Part shown: positions 1-5,816 of the stretch, piece after piece
How the letters are laid out: the number at the start of each line of letters is the position of its first letter
How positions within the stretch are numbered: position 1 is the first letter of the stretch
From: UBA668 sp052034175
GTDB lineage: Bacteria; Actinomycetota; Acidimicrobiia; Acidimicrobiales; Ilumatobacteraceae
Direction: 5' to 3'
NCBI GenBank assembly: GCA_052034175.1
Contig: JBPOIX010000120.1
Location: 1-8,397, forward strand
DNA length: 8,397 bases
Made by a program: the position numbers and the translations under genes
The notes under the pieces: model-generated
Told to the model about the DNA's origin: nothing
The model's database searches: none
What the model saw: the letters and a program-made list of their open reading frames with translations, nothing else

Positions 1-536
1 CGAGGTTCTCGAAGGTCACCTTCCTCGTCCTCGTGGCGTCGATGGTGGTGCCCTTCCAGGCACTGATGATCCCGTTCAGCGGTCTCTTCGGCAAGAACGG
101 ATTGGACATACCGCAGAACAAGTTCAGCATGGCGTTCTTCTACGTCGGCTTCGGCGTTGCCCTCTCCACGTTCCTGTACCACGGGTTCATCTCCAACATC
201 CCGTACTCGCTCGACGAGGCCGCGGCCATCGACGGCGCCTCGGCGTTCGGCACGTTCCGCAAGGTCATCTTCCCTTTGCTCGGCCCGGTCACCGCCACCG
301 TGGCCATCATCAATGCCCTGTGGATCTGGAACGACTTCTTGCTCCCGTCCATCGTTCTCAGCGAGAACGATCAGAAGACCCTGCCATTGAGAACCTATGT
401 GTTCTTCGGGAAGTACACCTCGGACTACGGCCTGGCGATGGCCGGCCTGCTGCTGTCGATCGTTCCGATCGTGGTCTTCTACTTCGTGATGCAGAAGCGC
501 ATCATCGCCGGCATCTCTGCCGGCGCGGTGAAGTGA
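1..536 (+). CDS. Sugar ABC transporter permease, MalG type (5' end cut off)
   Basis: This is the C-terminal part (about 178 codons) of an inner-membrane permease subunit that forms half of a carbohydrate ABC channel. The reading frame is open from the window edge (first full codon at base 3), so the true start lies upstream. The fragment has a hydrophobic helix near bases 18-80, then helices at about 140-185, 290-365 and 425-490. Between the second and third lies the cytoplasmic EAA loop, which docks on the ATPase. It is encoded at 216-275 and reads EAAAIDGAS then GTFRKVIFP, with the conserved Gly and Pro in place. The C-terminus, IIAGISAGAVK, is typical of MalG-like proteins. The GH13 glucosidase gene starts 37 bases after the stop, so the two are probably one operon. 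The partner permease and binding protein are presumably just upstream, outside the window. The family is secure; the exact sugar cannot be read from the sequence. Confidence 0.93.
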   Translation, partial: RFSKVTFLVLVASMVVPFQALMIPFSGLFGKNGLDIPQNKFSMAFFYVGFGVALSTFLYHGFISNIPYSLDEAAAIDGASAFGTFRKVIFPLLGPVTATVAIINALWIWNDFLLPSIVLSENDQKTLPLRTYVFFGKYTSDYGLAMAGLLLSIVPIVVFYFVMQKRIIAGISAGAVK

Positions 537-577
537 TGATCATCGGCGCACACGTCGCCCCCGCTCGATCACGGTGA
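536..577 (+). other. 13-codon micro-ORF linking the permease and glucosidase genes
   Basis: An ATG at 536-538 shares its A with the permease stop codon (TGATG, 534-538). The frame then runs 13 codons to a TGA at 575-577, which overlaps the GTG start of the glucosidase (GTGA, 574-577). No Shine-Dalgarno sequence precedes either start. This geometry would let a terminating ribosome restart twice, so the micro-ORF could act as a coupling device rather than encode a useful peptide. It may also be chance. Confidence 0.3.
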
Positions 578-2241
578 CGCTGGCCACGAACGCAACGACG
601 CCCGACGCACTCTGGTGGCGGCAGGCAGTCGTCTACCAGATCTACCCGCGCTCGTTCGCCGACTCCGATGGAGACGGTGTCGGGGACCTGAACGGCATCA
701 CCTCGCGTGTGCCCTACCTGCGGGAACTGGGCATCGATGCGGTGTGGCTCAGCCCGTTCTACCCTTCGGCGCTGGCCGACGGCGGGTACGACGTCGACGA
801 CTACCGAAATGTGGACCCACGGCTGGGCACGCTCGACCAGTTCGATGCGCTGGTGCAGGCACTGCACGCGGCCGGGATCCGCATCCTGGTCGACATCGTC
901 GCCAACCACAGCTCGAACGCCCACGAGTGGTTCCGCGCCGCGCTGGCCGCCGAGGCCGGCTCGCCGGAACGCAACCGCTACATCTTCCGCGATGGAGGCG
1001 GTGAGCACGGCGAACTGCCACCGAACGACTGGCCGAGCCACTTCGGGCCAAGCGCCTGGACGCGGACGGTCAACCCGGACGGCACCCCCGGCCAGTGGTA
1101 CCTCCACCTGTTCGCGCCCGAGCAGCCGGACTGGAACTGGGACCGTCCGGACGTGGCCGCCGACTTCCTCACGACGCTGCGGTTCTGGGCGGACCGTGGA
1201 GTGGACGGCTTCCGCATCGACGCCGCCCACCTGCTGAAGAAGGACCTCAGCGAGCCGTACCGGCCGGTGCCGACCATCGGCGTGATTGCCGACTACCCCT
1301 CGGACGGGTCGCATCCGCTCGTCGATCGCGACGACGTGCACGACATCTATCGGACGTGGCGGTCGCTGTTCAACGAGTACTCGCCGCCGAAGGTTGCCGT
1401 CGCCGAGACGGCGGCCGGGCCGACGCGGCGTGCGCTCTACGCCCGGCCGGACGAGCTCGGGCAGGCGTTCGACTTCGACCTGCTCGACACCCCGTGGGAT
1501 GCCCGCGCCGTGCGGCACACGATCTCCGACGTGCTCGCCGGCGCCCTCATCTCAGGCTCGTCACCAACGTGGACGCTCTCCAACCACGACATCGTTCGGC
1601 ACGCCTCCAGGTTCGCACTGCCGCTGGGGGTAGACCTCAACGAGTGGTTACTCTCCGACGGCACCGACCCGCGCCCGGACATGGAGCAGGGGCTACGCCG
1701 CGCTCGGGCTGCGGCACTGATGATGCTGGCCCTGCCCGGCTCCACGTACCTCTATCAAGGCGAAGAGCTCGCCCTACCCGAAGTGGCCGACCTTCCTGCC
1801 GAAGTGCTTCAGGACCCGCAATGGATTCGCTACGCCGGCACCCGCAAGGGACGCGACGGATGCCGGGTGCCACTCCCCTGGAGCGTGTCCGGGCCGGCGT
1901 TCGGCTTCGGCTCCGGCGGCGCACACCTGCCCATGCCCGCCTGGTTCGCCGAGTACGCGGTGGAGCGCCAGACCGGCGCACCGGGTTCCACCCTCGAGCT
2001 GTATCGGGCCGCGACGCGCCTGCGTCGACAGTTGCAGGCGGGCGAGACCTTCACCTGGCATGAAGGCCCGGACGACGTCGTGTGGTTCTCCCGCCACGCC
2101 GGTTGGCACAGCGTCAGCAACTTCGGTACCGAGCCCGTGGCGATGCCCCCAGGGCAGGTCCTGCTGGCCAGTGGACCGACCTCCGGCGAGCAGCTTCCCG
2201 GCGAGACGACCGTCTGGCTGCGAACCGCCAACGTCAGCTGA
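574..2241 (+). CDS. Alpha-glucosidase, glycoside hydrolase family 13
   Basis: A 555-residue, probably cytoplasmic retaining alpha-glucosidase that releases glucose from the non-reducing end of imported alpha-glucosides. All four GH13 signature regions are present: region I DIVANHS (D107, N111, H112); region II GFRIDAAH with nucleophile D216 and substrate-binding R214; region III VAVAET with acid/base E278; region IV LSNHD with H338 and transition-state stabiliser D339. The N-terminus WWRQAVVYQIYPRSFAD and the calcium-loop-like DSDGDGVGDLNGI are typical of the oligo-1,6-glucosidase/maltase group, and the length is normal. No signal peptide is seen. GTG 574 is the only ATG/GTG/TTG start after the in-frame stop at 529-531. 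The residue after the nucleophile is Ala217; in this group Ala or Thr there goes with alpha-1,4 preference and Val with alpha-1,6, which suggests a maltase-like enzyme. Together with the permease gene it forms a sugar uptake and use unit. Confidence 0.95.
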   Translation: MTLATNATTPDALWWRQAVVYQIYPRSFADSDGDGVGDLNGITSRVPYLRELGIDAVWLSPFYPSALADGGYDVDDYRNVDPRLGTLDQFDALVQALHAAGIRILVDIVANHSSNAHEWFRAALAAEAGSPERNRYIFRDGGGEHGELPPNDWPSHFGPSAWTRTVNPDGTPGQWYLHLFAPEQPDWNWDRPDVAADFLTTLRFWADRGVDGFRIDAAHLLKKDLSEPYRPVPTIGVIADYPSDGSHPLVDRDDVHDIYRTWRSLFNEYSPPKVAVAETAAGPTRRALYARPDELGQAFDFDLLDTPWDARAVRHTISDVLAGALISGSSPTWTLSNHDIVRHASRFALPLGVDLNEWLLSDGTDPRPDMEQGLRRARAAALMMLALPGSTYLYQGEELALPEVADLPAEVLQDPQWIRYAGTRKGRDGCRVPLPWSVSGPAFGFGSGGAHLPMPAWFAEYAVERQTGAPGSTLELYRAATRLRRQLQAGETFTWHEGPDDVVWFSRHAGWHSVSNFGTEPVAMPPGQVLLASGPTSGEQLPGETTVWLRTANVS

Positions 2242-2252
2242 GGAGTCGGCGA

Positions 2253-2287
2253 CCGCTCAGCGGCGGGCGGCCGCGACTGCTCAGCGG
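2253..2287. terminator. Possible bulged hairpin between convergent genes
   Basis: The 39-bp gap between the glucosidase stop and the ATPase stop can fold as an imperfect stem: CCGCT (2253-2257) with AGCGG (2283-2287), CAG (2258-2260) with CTG (2277-2279), and CGGC (2261-2264) with GCCG (2270-2273), with two 3-nt bulges and a 5-nt loop. There is no T-tract, so an intrinsic terminator is only weakly supported. The direct repeat GCTCAGCGGC occurs at 2255-2264 and again at 2279-2288. Confidence 0.25.
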
Positions 2288-3453
2288 CCGGCGATGGCCA
2301 GATGGGTCTGGGCGTCGAAGAAGTGGAAGCGGTCCATGTCCACGGCGATCTGCGCGTCGGCCCCGGCTCGGACCCGCGTGCGCGGGTCGAGGCGGGCGAT
2401 GAACGAGGCGCCGCTCTTGAGGTCGTCGACAGCGTCGGGATCGCCGGAGTCCACCTTCGGCGCGTCCAGCTCGAAGTGCGCCAGCGCATCCGCCCCGAGT
2501 GCCTCGACGAGTTGGATGCGGGCGGTCAGACGCTGATCCGCCGCATGGTCGGTGCGCAGCTCGGCGTCGTAGAGATCTTCAGGCCGAATGCCGGCGATCA
2601 ACGTCTGGCCGGCGTGGGAGCGCAGGCCCGGGCGGGCGTCGATGACAGCCGCCGGCACCGCCAGGGTCTGGCTGCCGACGGTCATCGAGCCGTCGCCGAC
2701 CTCGCCGGCACTGAAGTTCGTCTCGAACAGGTTCATCGACGGCGAACCGATGAATGCAGCGACGAAGACGTTCACCGGGTTGTCGTAGAGCCGCTGCGGT
2801 GTGGCGACCTGCTGCAGCACGCCACCCTTGATGACGGCGACCCGGTCGCCCATGGTCATGGCTTCGACCTGGTCGTGGGTGACGTAGAACGTGGTGACGC
2901 CCAGATCGCGCTGGAGGCGGGCGATCTCTGCACGCATCTGCACGCGAAGCTTGGCATCGAGGTTCGACAACGGTTCGTCCATGAGGAACGCCGCTGGCTC
3001 GCGAACGATCGCTCGCCCCATCGCCACGCGCTGGCGCTGCCCGCCCGAGAGCTGGCCCGGCTTGCGCGTGAGATGGTCGTCGAGCTCCAGAATCCGAGCC
3101 GCCTCACGAATGCGGCGGTCGGCTTCAGCCTTGGGCACCTTGGCCAGCTTGAGCGCGAAACCGATGTTCTCGTACACCGTCATGTGGGGGTACAGCGCGT
3201 AGTTCTGGAACACCATCGCGATGTCGCGGTTCTTCGGTTCGACATCGTTGACGACACGATCGCCGATTCGCAGCTCGCCGGAGGAGATCTCCTCGAGCCC
3301 GGCAATCATCCGCAGCGCCGTCGACTTCCCACAACCAGAGGGCCCGACCAACACCAAGAACTCGCCGTCTTCGATCTCGAGATCGAGATCGGTCACCGCC
3401 TGGAACCCGTTCGGGTACACCTTGCTGACCTTCTCCAACACAACCCGAGACAT
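2281..3453 (-). CDS. ugpC: Sugar ABC transporter ATPase, MsiK/UgpC/MalK type
   Basis: A 390-residue cytoplasmic ATPase that powers sugar import through MalFG-type permeases. In order it has Walker A GPSGCGKST (37-45), Q-loop Q83 in VFQNYALYPH, signature LSGGQ (135-139), Walker B AFLMDE (155-160) followed by the D-loop SNLDAKL, and switch His193 in VTHDQVEAMTMGD. The C-terminal third is the TOBE/regulatory region with the usual IRPEDLYDA. The sequence resembles Streptomyces MsiK, a multi-system ATPase shared by several sugar transporters. The symbol ugpC is the common automatic name and does not prove glycerol-3-phosphate as substrate. The ATG at 3453 has a strong AGGGGGA site 4 nt upstream. 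The gene is transcribed alone, convergent to the permease-glucosidase genes, so it may serve more than one transporter. A LacI-type operator overlaps its promoter. Confidence 0.96.
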   Translation of the reverse strand: MSRVVLEKVSKVYPNGFQAVTDLDLEIEDGEFLVLVGPSGCGKSTALRMIAGLEEISSGELRIGDRVVNDVEPKNRDIAMVFQNYALYPHMTVYENIGFALKLAKVPKAEADRRIREAARILELDDHLTRKPGQLSGGQRQRVAMGRAIVREPAAFLMDEPLSNLDAKLRVQMRAEIARLQRDLGVTTFYVTHDQVEAMTMGDRVAVIKGGVLQQVATPQRLYDNPVNVFVAAFIGSPSMNLFETNFSAGEVGDGSMTVGSQTLAVPAAVIDARPGLRSHAGQTLIAGIRPEDLYDAELRTDHAADQRLTARIQLVEALGADALAHFELDAPKVDSGDPDAVDDLKSGASFIARLDPRTRVRAGADAQIAVDMDRFHFFDAQTHLAIAGR

Positions 3454-3457
3454 TGGC

Positions 3458-3464
3458 TCCCCCT
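3458..3464 (-). promoter_or_regulatory. Ribosome binding site of the ATPase gene
   Basis: On the minus strand AGGGGGA lies 4 nt before the ATG at 3453. It is a purine-rich Shine-Dalgarno sequence and fixes this start. Confidence 0.8.
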
Positions 3465-3501
3465 GACGGTTCGTGATCTGTTCGCCGTTGCAGCACGGCA
3501 G

Positions 3502-3530
3502 ATTCTAGCGGAGAGTTGGTTCGCTGTAAA
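3502..3530 (-). promoter_or_regulatory. Sigma70-type promoter of the ATPase gene
   Basis: Read on the minus strand, TTTACA (3525-3530) is followed after exactly 17 bp by TAGAAT (3502-3507). These match five of six bases of TTGACA and five of six of TATAAT. Transcription would start near 3495, giving a leader of about 42 nt that contains the ribosome binding site. It is the best promoter in the window. Confidence 0.75.
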
Positions 3531-3538
3531 CGCTTACA
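3525..3538. promoter_or_regulatory. LacI/GalR-family operator (cre-like)
   Basis: TGTAAACGCTTACA is a 14-bp near-perfect palindrome (TGTAA/TTACA arms) around a central CG. It fits the cre/LacI-family consensus TGWNANCGNTNWCA at every defined position. It covers the whole -35 hexamer of the minus-strand promoter, so a bound repressor should block ATPase transcription. It lies 13 bp upstream of a possible plus-strand -10 box for the DUF4032 gene and could affect both. No LacI-family gene is in the window. Confidence 0.8.
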
Positions 3539-3551
3539 TTCTGTGCTGGAG

Positions 3552-3557
3552 TAGCCT
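3552..3557 (+). promoter_or_regulatory. Possible -10 box for the DUF4032 gene
   Basis: TAGCCT fits the actinobacterial TANNNT -10 pattern. It ends 7 nt before an in-frame GTG at 3565, which would suit a leaderless transcript starting there. No clear -35 box is seen, so the call is weak. Confidence 0.3.
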
Positions 3558-3597
3558 CGCTCGAGTGGCGGCCACCGGCCGCACCGATCACCGCCCC

Positions 3598-4833
3598 ATG
3601 CGTCTCCAACTCGCTCAACCCGCCGAACACACTGCAGTCGTCGGCTGGCCGCTCGACCAACCGCTGGCCGACTGGGCCATCGACGGGATGCAGCGCGTCG
3701 CCGGCCTGCACCGCCACGTGGTGCGCATGGTCGAAGGCCGCGAGACGTCGTACGTGGTGAAGGAACTTCCGGACGACCTTGCCGAGCGCGAGTGGCGGCT
3801 GCTGCGCGCGTTGATGGACACCGGGCTGCCGACCGCCGAAGTGGCCGGTGTGGTCACCGGCCGGCCGGACGGCGCCGACGGGCTGCTCGTCACCCGCCAC
3901 CTCGACTATGCGCTCCCCTACCGCGTGCTGCTGTCCGGCCGCGGGTTGAAGATCCCCTACCTCGGCGACCGCATGCTGGACGCGCTTGCCGGCCTGCTGG
4001 TGCGCCTCCATCTGGCGGGCTTCTACTGGGGCGACTGCTCGCTCAGCAACACCCTCTTCCGCCGCGACGCCGGCGCACTGAGCGCCTACATCATCGACCT
4101 CGAGACCGGCGAACAGCACGAGGCGCTGAGCGACGGGCAGCGCGCGCTCGATCTGCAGATCGCCACGGAGAACGTGGCCGGCGGCCTGCTCGACCTGCAG
4201 GCCGGCGGCCAGTTGGCCGAGGGCATCGACCCGCTGGAGACCGCGCTGGCCATCGAGGCCACCTACGCCCGGCTGTGGCAGGAGCTCACCGGCGTGGACG
4301 AGTTCAACGCCGACGAGACCTACCGGGTGGACCAACGGCTGCGCCGCCTCCACGACCTCGGCTTCGAAGCCACCGAACTGGAACTGCTGAGCACCGGCCA
4401 GGGGGACCGGCTGCGCCTCGTCCCCTGCGTGGTGGAGCACGGGTACCACGCCCAACGGCTGAAGGCGCTCACCGGGCTGGCCGCGGGCGAGAACCAGGCC
4501 CGCCGCCTGCTGAACGACATGAGCCGCCACGGTGCTCGTCTGGAGAAGCGCAGCGGGCGCAAGCTGCCGGACGCGGTGGTGGCAGCCCGCTGGTTGGGCG
4601 AGCGCTTCGAAGCGGCGATCGAGGCCATCCCCGCCGATCTGGCCGGCAAGCTGCAGCCTGCTGAGCTGTACCACCACCTGCTGGAGCACCGCTGGTACCT
4701 CAGCGAGCGCGCCGGCCACGACGTCGGCTTCGAGGAAGCCGTAGCCAGCTATGTGCGCGACGTGCTCTCCGTGGCGCCCGCGGAGCAGGTGCTGTTGCCC
4801 GGGGACACCGGCGTGATTCCGATCATCGAGTGA
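3598..4833 (+). CDS. DUF4032 protein with a kinase-like (LPS-kinase/WaaP-type) N-terminal domain
   Basis: A 411-residue protein of a conserved actinobacterial family whose members carry an N-terminal lipopolysaccharide-kinase-like domain and a C-terminal DUF4032 domain. The substrate is unknown. Protein-kinase-fold residues are visible: K55 in VVKELP (ATP-binding Lys), E63/E65 in LAEREW (helix-C Glu candidates), D146 and N151 in the catalytic loop FYWGDCSLSN, and D167 in IIDLETGE (metal-binding Asp). All key positions are intact, so activity is plausible. About residues 230-400 form the DUF4032 part, with the conserved ENQARRLLNDM segment. ATG 3598 is chosen because family members start at about this point. 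GTG 3565, after a possible -10 box, would add 11 residues. The frame stays open further upstream only as antisense of the ATPase gene. It is divergent from the ATPase gene and probably co-transcribed with the next gene. Confidence 0.88.
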   Translation: MRLQLAQPAEHTAVVGWPLDQPLADWAIDGMQRVAGLHRHVVRMVEGRETSYVVKELPDDLAEREWRLLRALMDTGLPTAEVAGVVTGRPDGADGLLVTRHLDYALPYRVLLSGRGLKIPYLGDRMLDALAGLLVRLHLAGFYWGDCSLSNTLFRRDAGALSAYIIDLETGEQHEALSDGQRALDLQIATENVAGGLLDLQAGGQLAEGIDPLETALAIEATYARLWQELTGVDEFNADETYRVDQRLRRLHDLGFEATELELLSTGQGDRLRLVPCVVEHGYHAQRLKALTGLAAGENQARRLLNDMSRHGARLEKRSGRKLPDAVVAARWLGERFEAAIEAIPADLAGKLQPAELYHHLLEHRWYLSERAGHDVGFEEAVASYVRDVLSVAPAEQVLLPGDTGVIPIIE

Positions 4834-4846
4834 GACGGCTGTGCGC

Positions 4847-4850
4847 GAGG
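4847..4850 (+). promoter_or_regulatory. Ribosome binding site that selects ATG 4859
   Basis: GAGG at 4847-4850 lies 8 nt before the ATG at 4859. This favours that start over the in-frame GTG codons at 4841 and 4853, neither of which is as well placed. Confidence 0.45.
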
Positions 4851-4858
4851 CTGTGCCC

Positions 4859-5611
4859 ATGCCGACCTCGCTGACAATCACCGAGCATCTCGCCGCGCTC
4901 GCCACCGCCGGCCCCCGCCTGGCCGAGTTCGCCGCAACCGCGGGGTGGGACGCCGCTGTTCCTACATGCCCGGCGTGGGACGTTCGGGCGCTGGTGGCGC
5001 ACCAGGCGATGGTGCACCGCTGGTCCACCGCGCAGATCGTCGGCACCGACCCCGATGCCGTGCCGAACCAGACCGCGCTGCAGGAACACGACGACCTGGC
5101 CGTCTACTACAACGAGGGGTTGGATGTGCTGATCGCCGCGCTGCGGGCCGCGCCGGAGGACCTGCAGGCGATGACGTTCCTCAACGACGCTCCCCCGCCG
5201 CGCCAGTTCTGGGGCCGCCGCCAGGCCCACGAGACCACGATGCACGCCGTCGACGCCCAGGCCGCGGCCCTCGGTCGCACACCCACGACCAGCGAAGTGG
5301 GTGTCACCACCGAACTCGCCGTGGACGGGTTGGACGAGCTGTTGTGCGGCTTCTTCACCCGTGGCCGGTCGAAGTTGTTCGACGGCGAGGAGTACTCGTT
5401 CGCGGTGGCCCCCACGGATGCCGATGCGGCATGGACGGTGCACGTGGCCGAACGGCTCACCGTGTCGCCGGGCGTGGCCGCGGGCGACGTGCCGGCGTTG
5501 CGCGGCACCGCGGCCGCACTGTACCTGGCGCTGTGGAACCGCGGCGACGACATCGCCGACGGCCACGCGCTCCTCGCCCGCTGGCGCGAGACCCAGAAGG
5601 TCCGCTGGTAG
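4859..5611 (+). CDS. Mycothiol-dependent maleylpyruvate isomerase family protein
   Basis: A 250-residue protein of the maleylpyruvate isomerase/TIGR03083 family, which has a DinB-like four-helix N-terminal domain and a small C-terminal domain. Characterised members bind a divalent metal and use mycothiol; most paralogues have unknown substrates. The motif VPTCPAWDVRALVAH ends at H48, and HETTMH supplies E125 and H129. This reproduces the His, Glu-x3-His metal site known from the Corynebacterium enzyme, so metal binding is likely. The C-terminal segment RGTAAALYLALWNR is typical of the family. I chose ATG 4859 because GAGG lies 8 nt upstream; GTG 4841 would add six residues. The gene follows the DUF4032 gene by 25 bp and is probably in the same operon. 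No aromatic-degradation genes are nearby, so a true maleylpyruvate isomerase role is not supported. Confidence 0.9.
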   Translation: MPTSLTITEHLAALATAGPRLAEFAATAGWDAAVPTCPAWDVRALVAHQAMVHRWSTAQIVGTDPDAVPNQTALQEHDDLAVYYNEGLDVLIAALRAAPEDLQAMTFLNDAPPPRQFWGRRQAHETTMHAVDAQAAALGRTPTTSEVGVTTELAVDGLDELLCGFFTRGRSKLFDGEEYSFAVAPTDADAAWTVHVAERLTVSPGVAAGDVPALRGTAAALYLALWNRGDDIADGHALLARWRETQKVRW

Positions 5612-5652
5612 GAAGGCGACAGCCGAGGCGGCGGCCGGCGGTGGGTCGCACG

Positions 5653-5664
5653 CGGTTCGAACCG
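5653..5664. repeat. 12-bp perfect palindrome
   Basis: CGGTTCGAACCG equals its own reverse complement. It lies in the gap between convergent genes, directly beside the left arm of the long inverted repeat. It resembles a tRNA T-loop only superficially. Confidence 0.6.
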
Positions 5665-5729
5665 GGGCTGGATCGTCCCGGAAAGCGGGAAAGATCCGCC
5701 CTAGAAGCCGAAATGGGACGATTCAGCCC
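5665..5729. repeat. Long inverted repeat with competing inner hairpin
   Basis: GGGCTGGATCGTCCC (5665-5679) and GGGACGATTCAGCCC (5715-5729) pair over 15 bp with a single G.U, closing a 35-nt loop. A second fold excludes it: GGATC (5670-5674) with GATCC (5693-5697) and TCCCG (5676-5680) with CGGGA (5686-5690), loop GAAAG. The element lies 3' of both convergent genes. A bidirectional terminator or mRNA 3'-end structure is the simplest reading; a small RNA or palindromic repeat element is also possible. No T-tract follows either arm. Confidence 0.6.
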
Positions 5730-5741
5730 GAGAACGGCAGC

Positions 5742-5775
5742 GGGTGGGGACGGGATCCGGGTGGGGACGGGGACC
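5742..5775 (+). repeat. Two-copy 17-bp tandem repeat, G-quadruplex candidate
   Basis: GGGTGGGGACGGGATCC (5742-5758) is followed directly by GGGTGGGGACGGGGACC (5759-5775), which differs at two positions. The block has six runs of three or more G with spacers of 1-4 nt, which fits the usual G-quadruplex pattern. It lies in the gap between convergent genes, after the long inverted repeat. Confidence 0.7.
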
Positions 5776-5816
5776 CGGCGGTGTGCGTCGGGGCTTGGAC
5801 GGCTGCGGGCTTGAGT

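Noticed and set aside
502..1518. A 338-codon open frame on the minus strand
   Set aside because: It is antisense to the glucosidase catalytic core, and its Arg/Val/Gly-rich translation is typical of shadow frames.
2302..3597. The DUF4032 reading frame stays open for about 430 codons upstream of its start
   Set aside because: This stretch is antisense to the ATPase gene, which has full motifs and its own start signals. The upstream translation has no family resemblance; stop codons are simply rare in GC-rich antisense frames.
3505..5046. A 513-codon open frame on the minus strand
   Set aside because: It is antisense to the DUF4032 gene and the start of the isomerase-family gene, both of which have clear motifs. 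Its translation is repetitive Val/Gln/Gly/Ala-rich sequence without domains.
5651..5668. A tRNA T-arm-like GGTTCGAACC
   Set aside because: The flanking bases do not form a five-pair T-stem, and no acceptor, D or anticodon arm can be fitted upstream. It is explained by the 12-bp palindrome.
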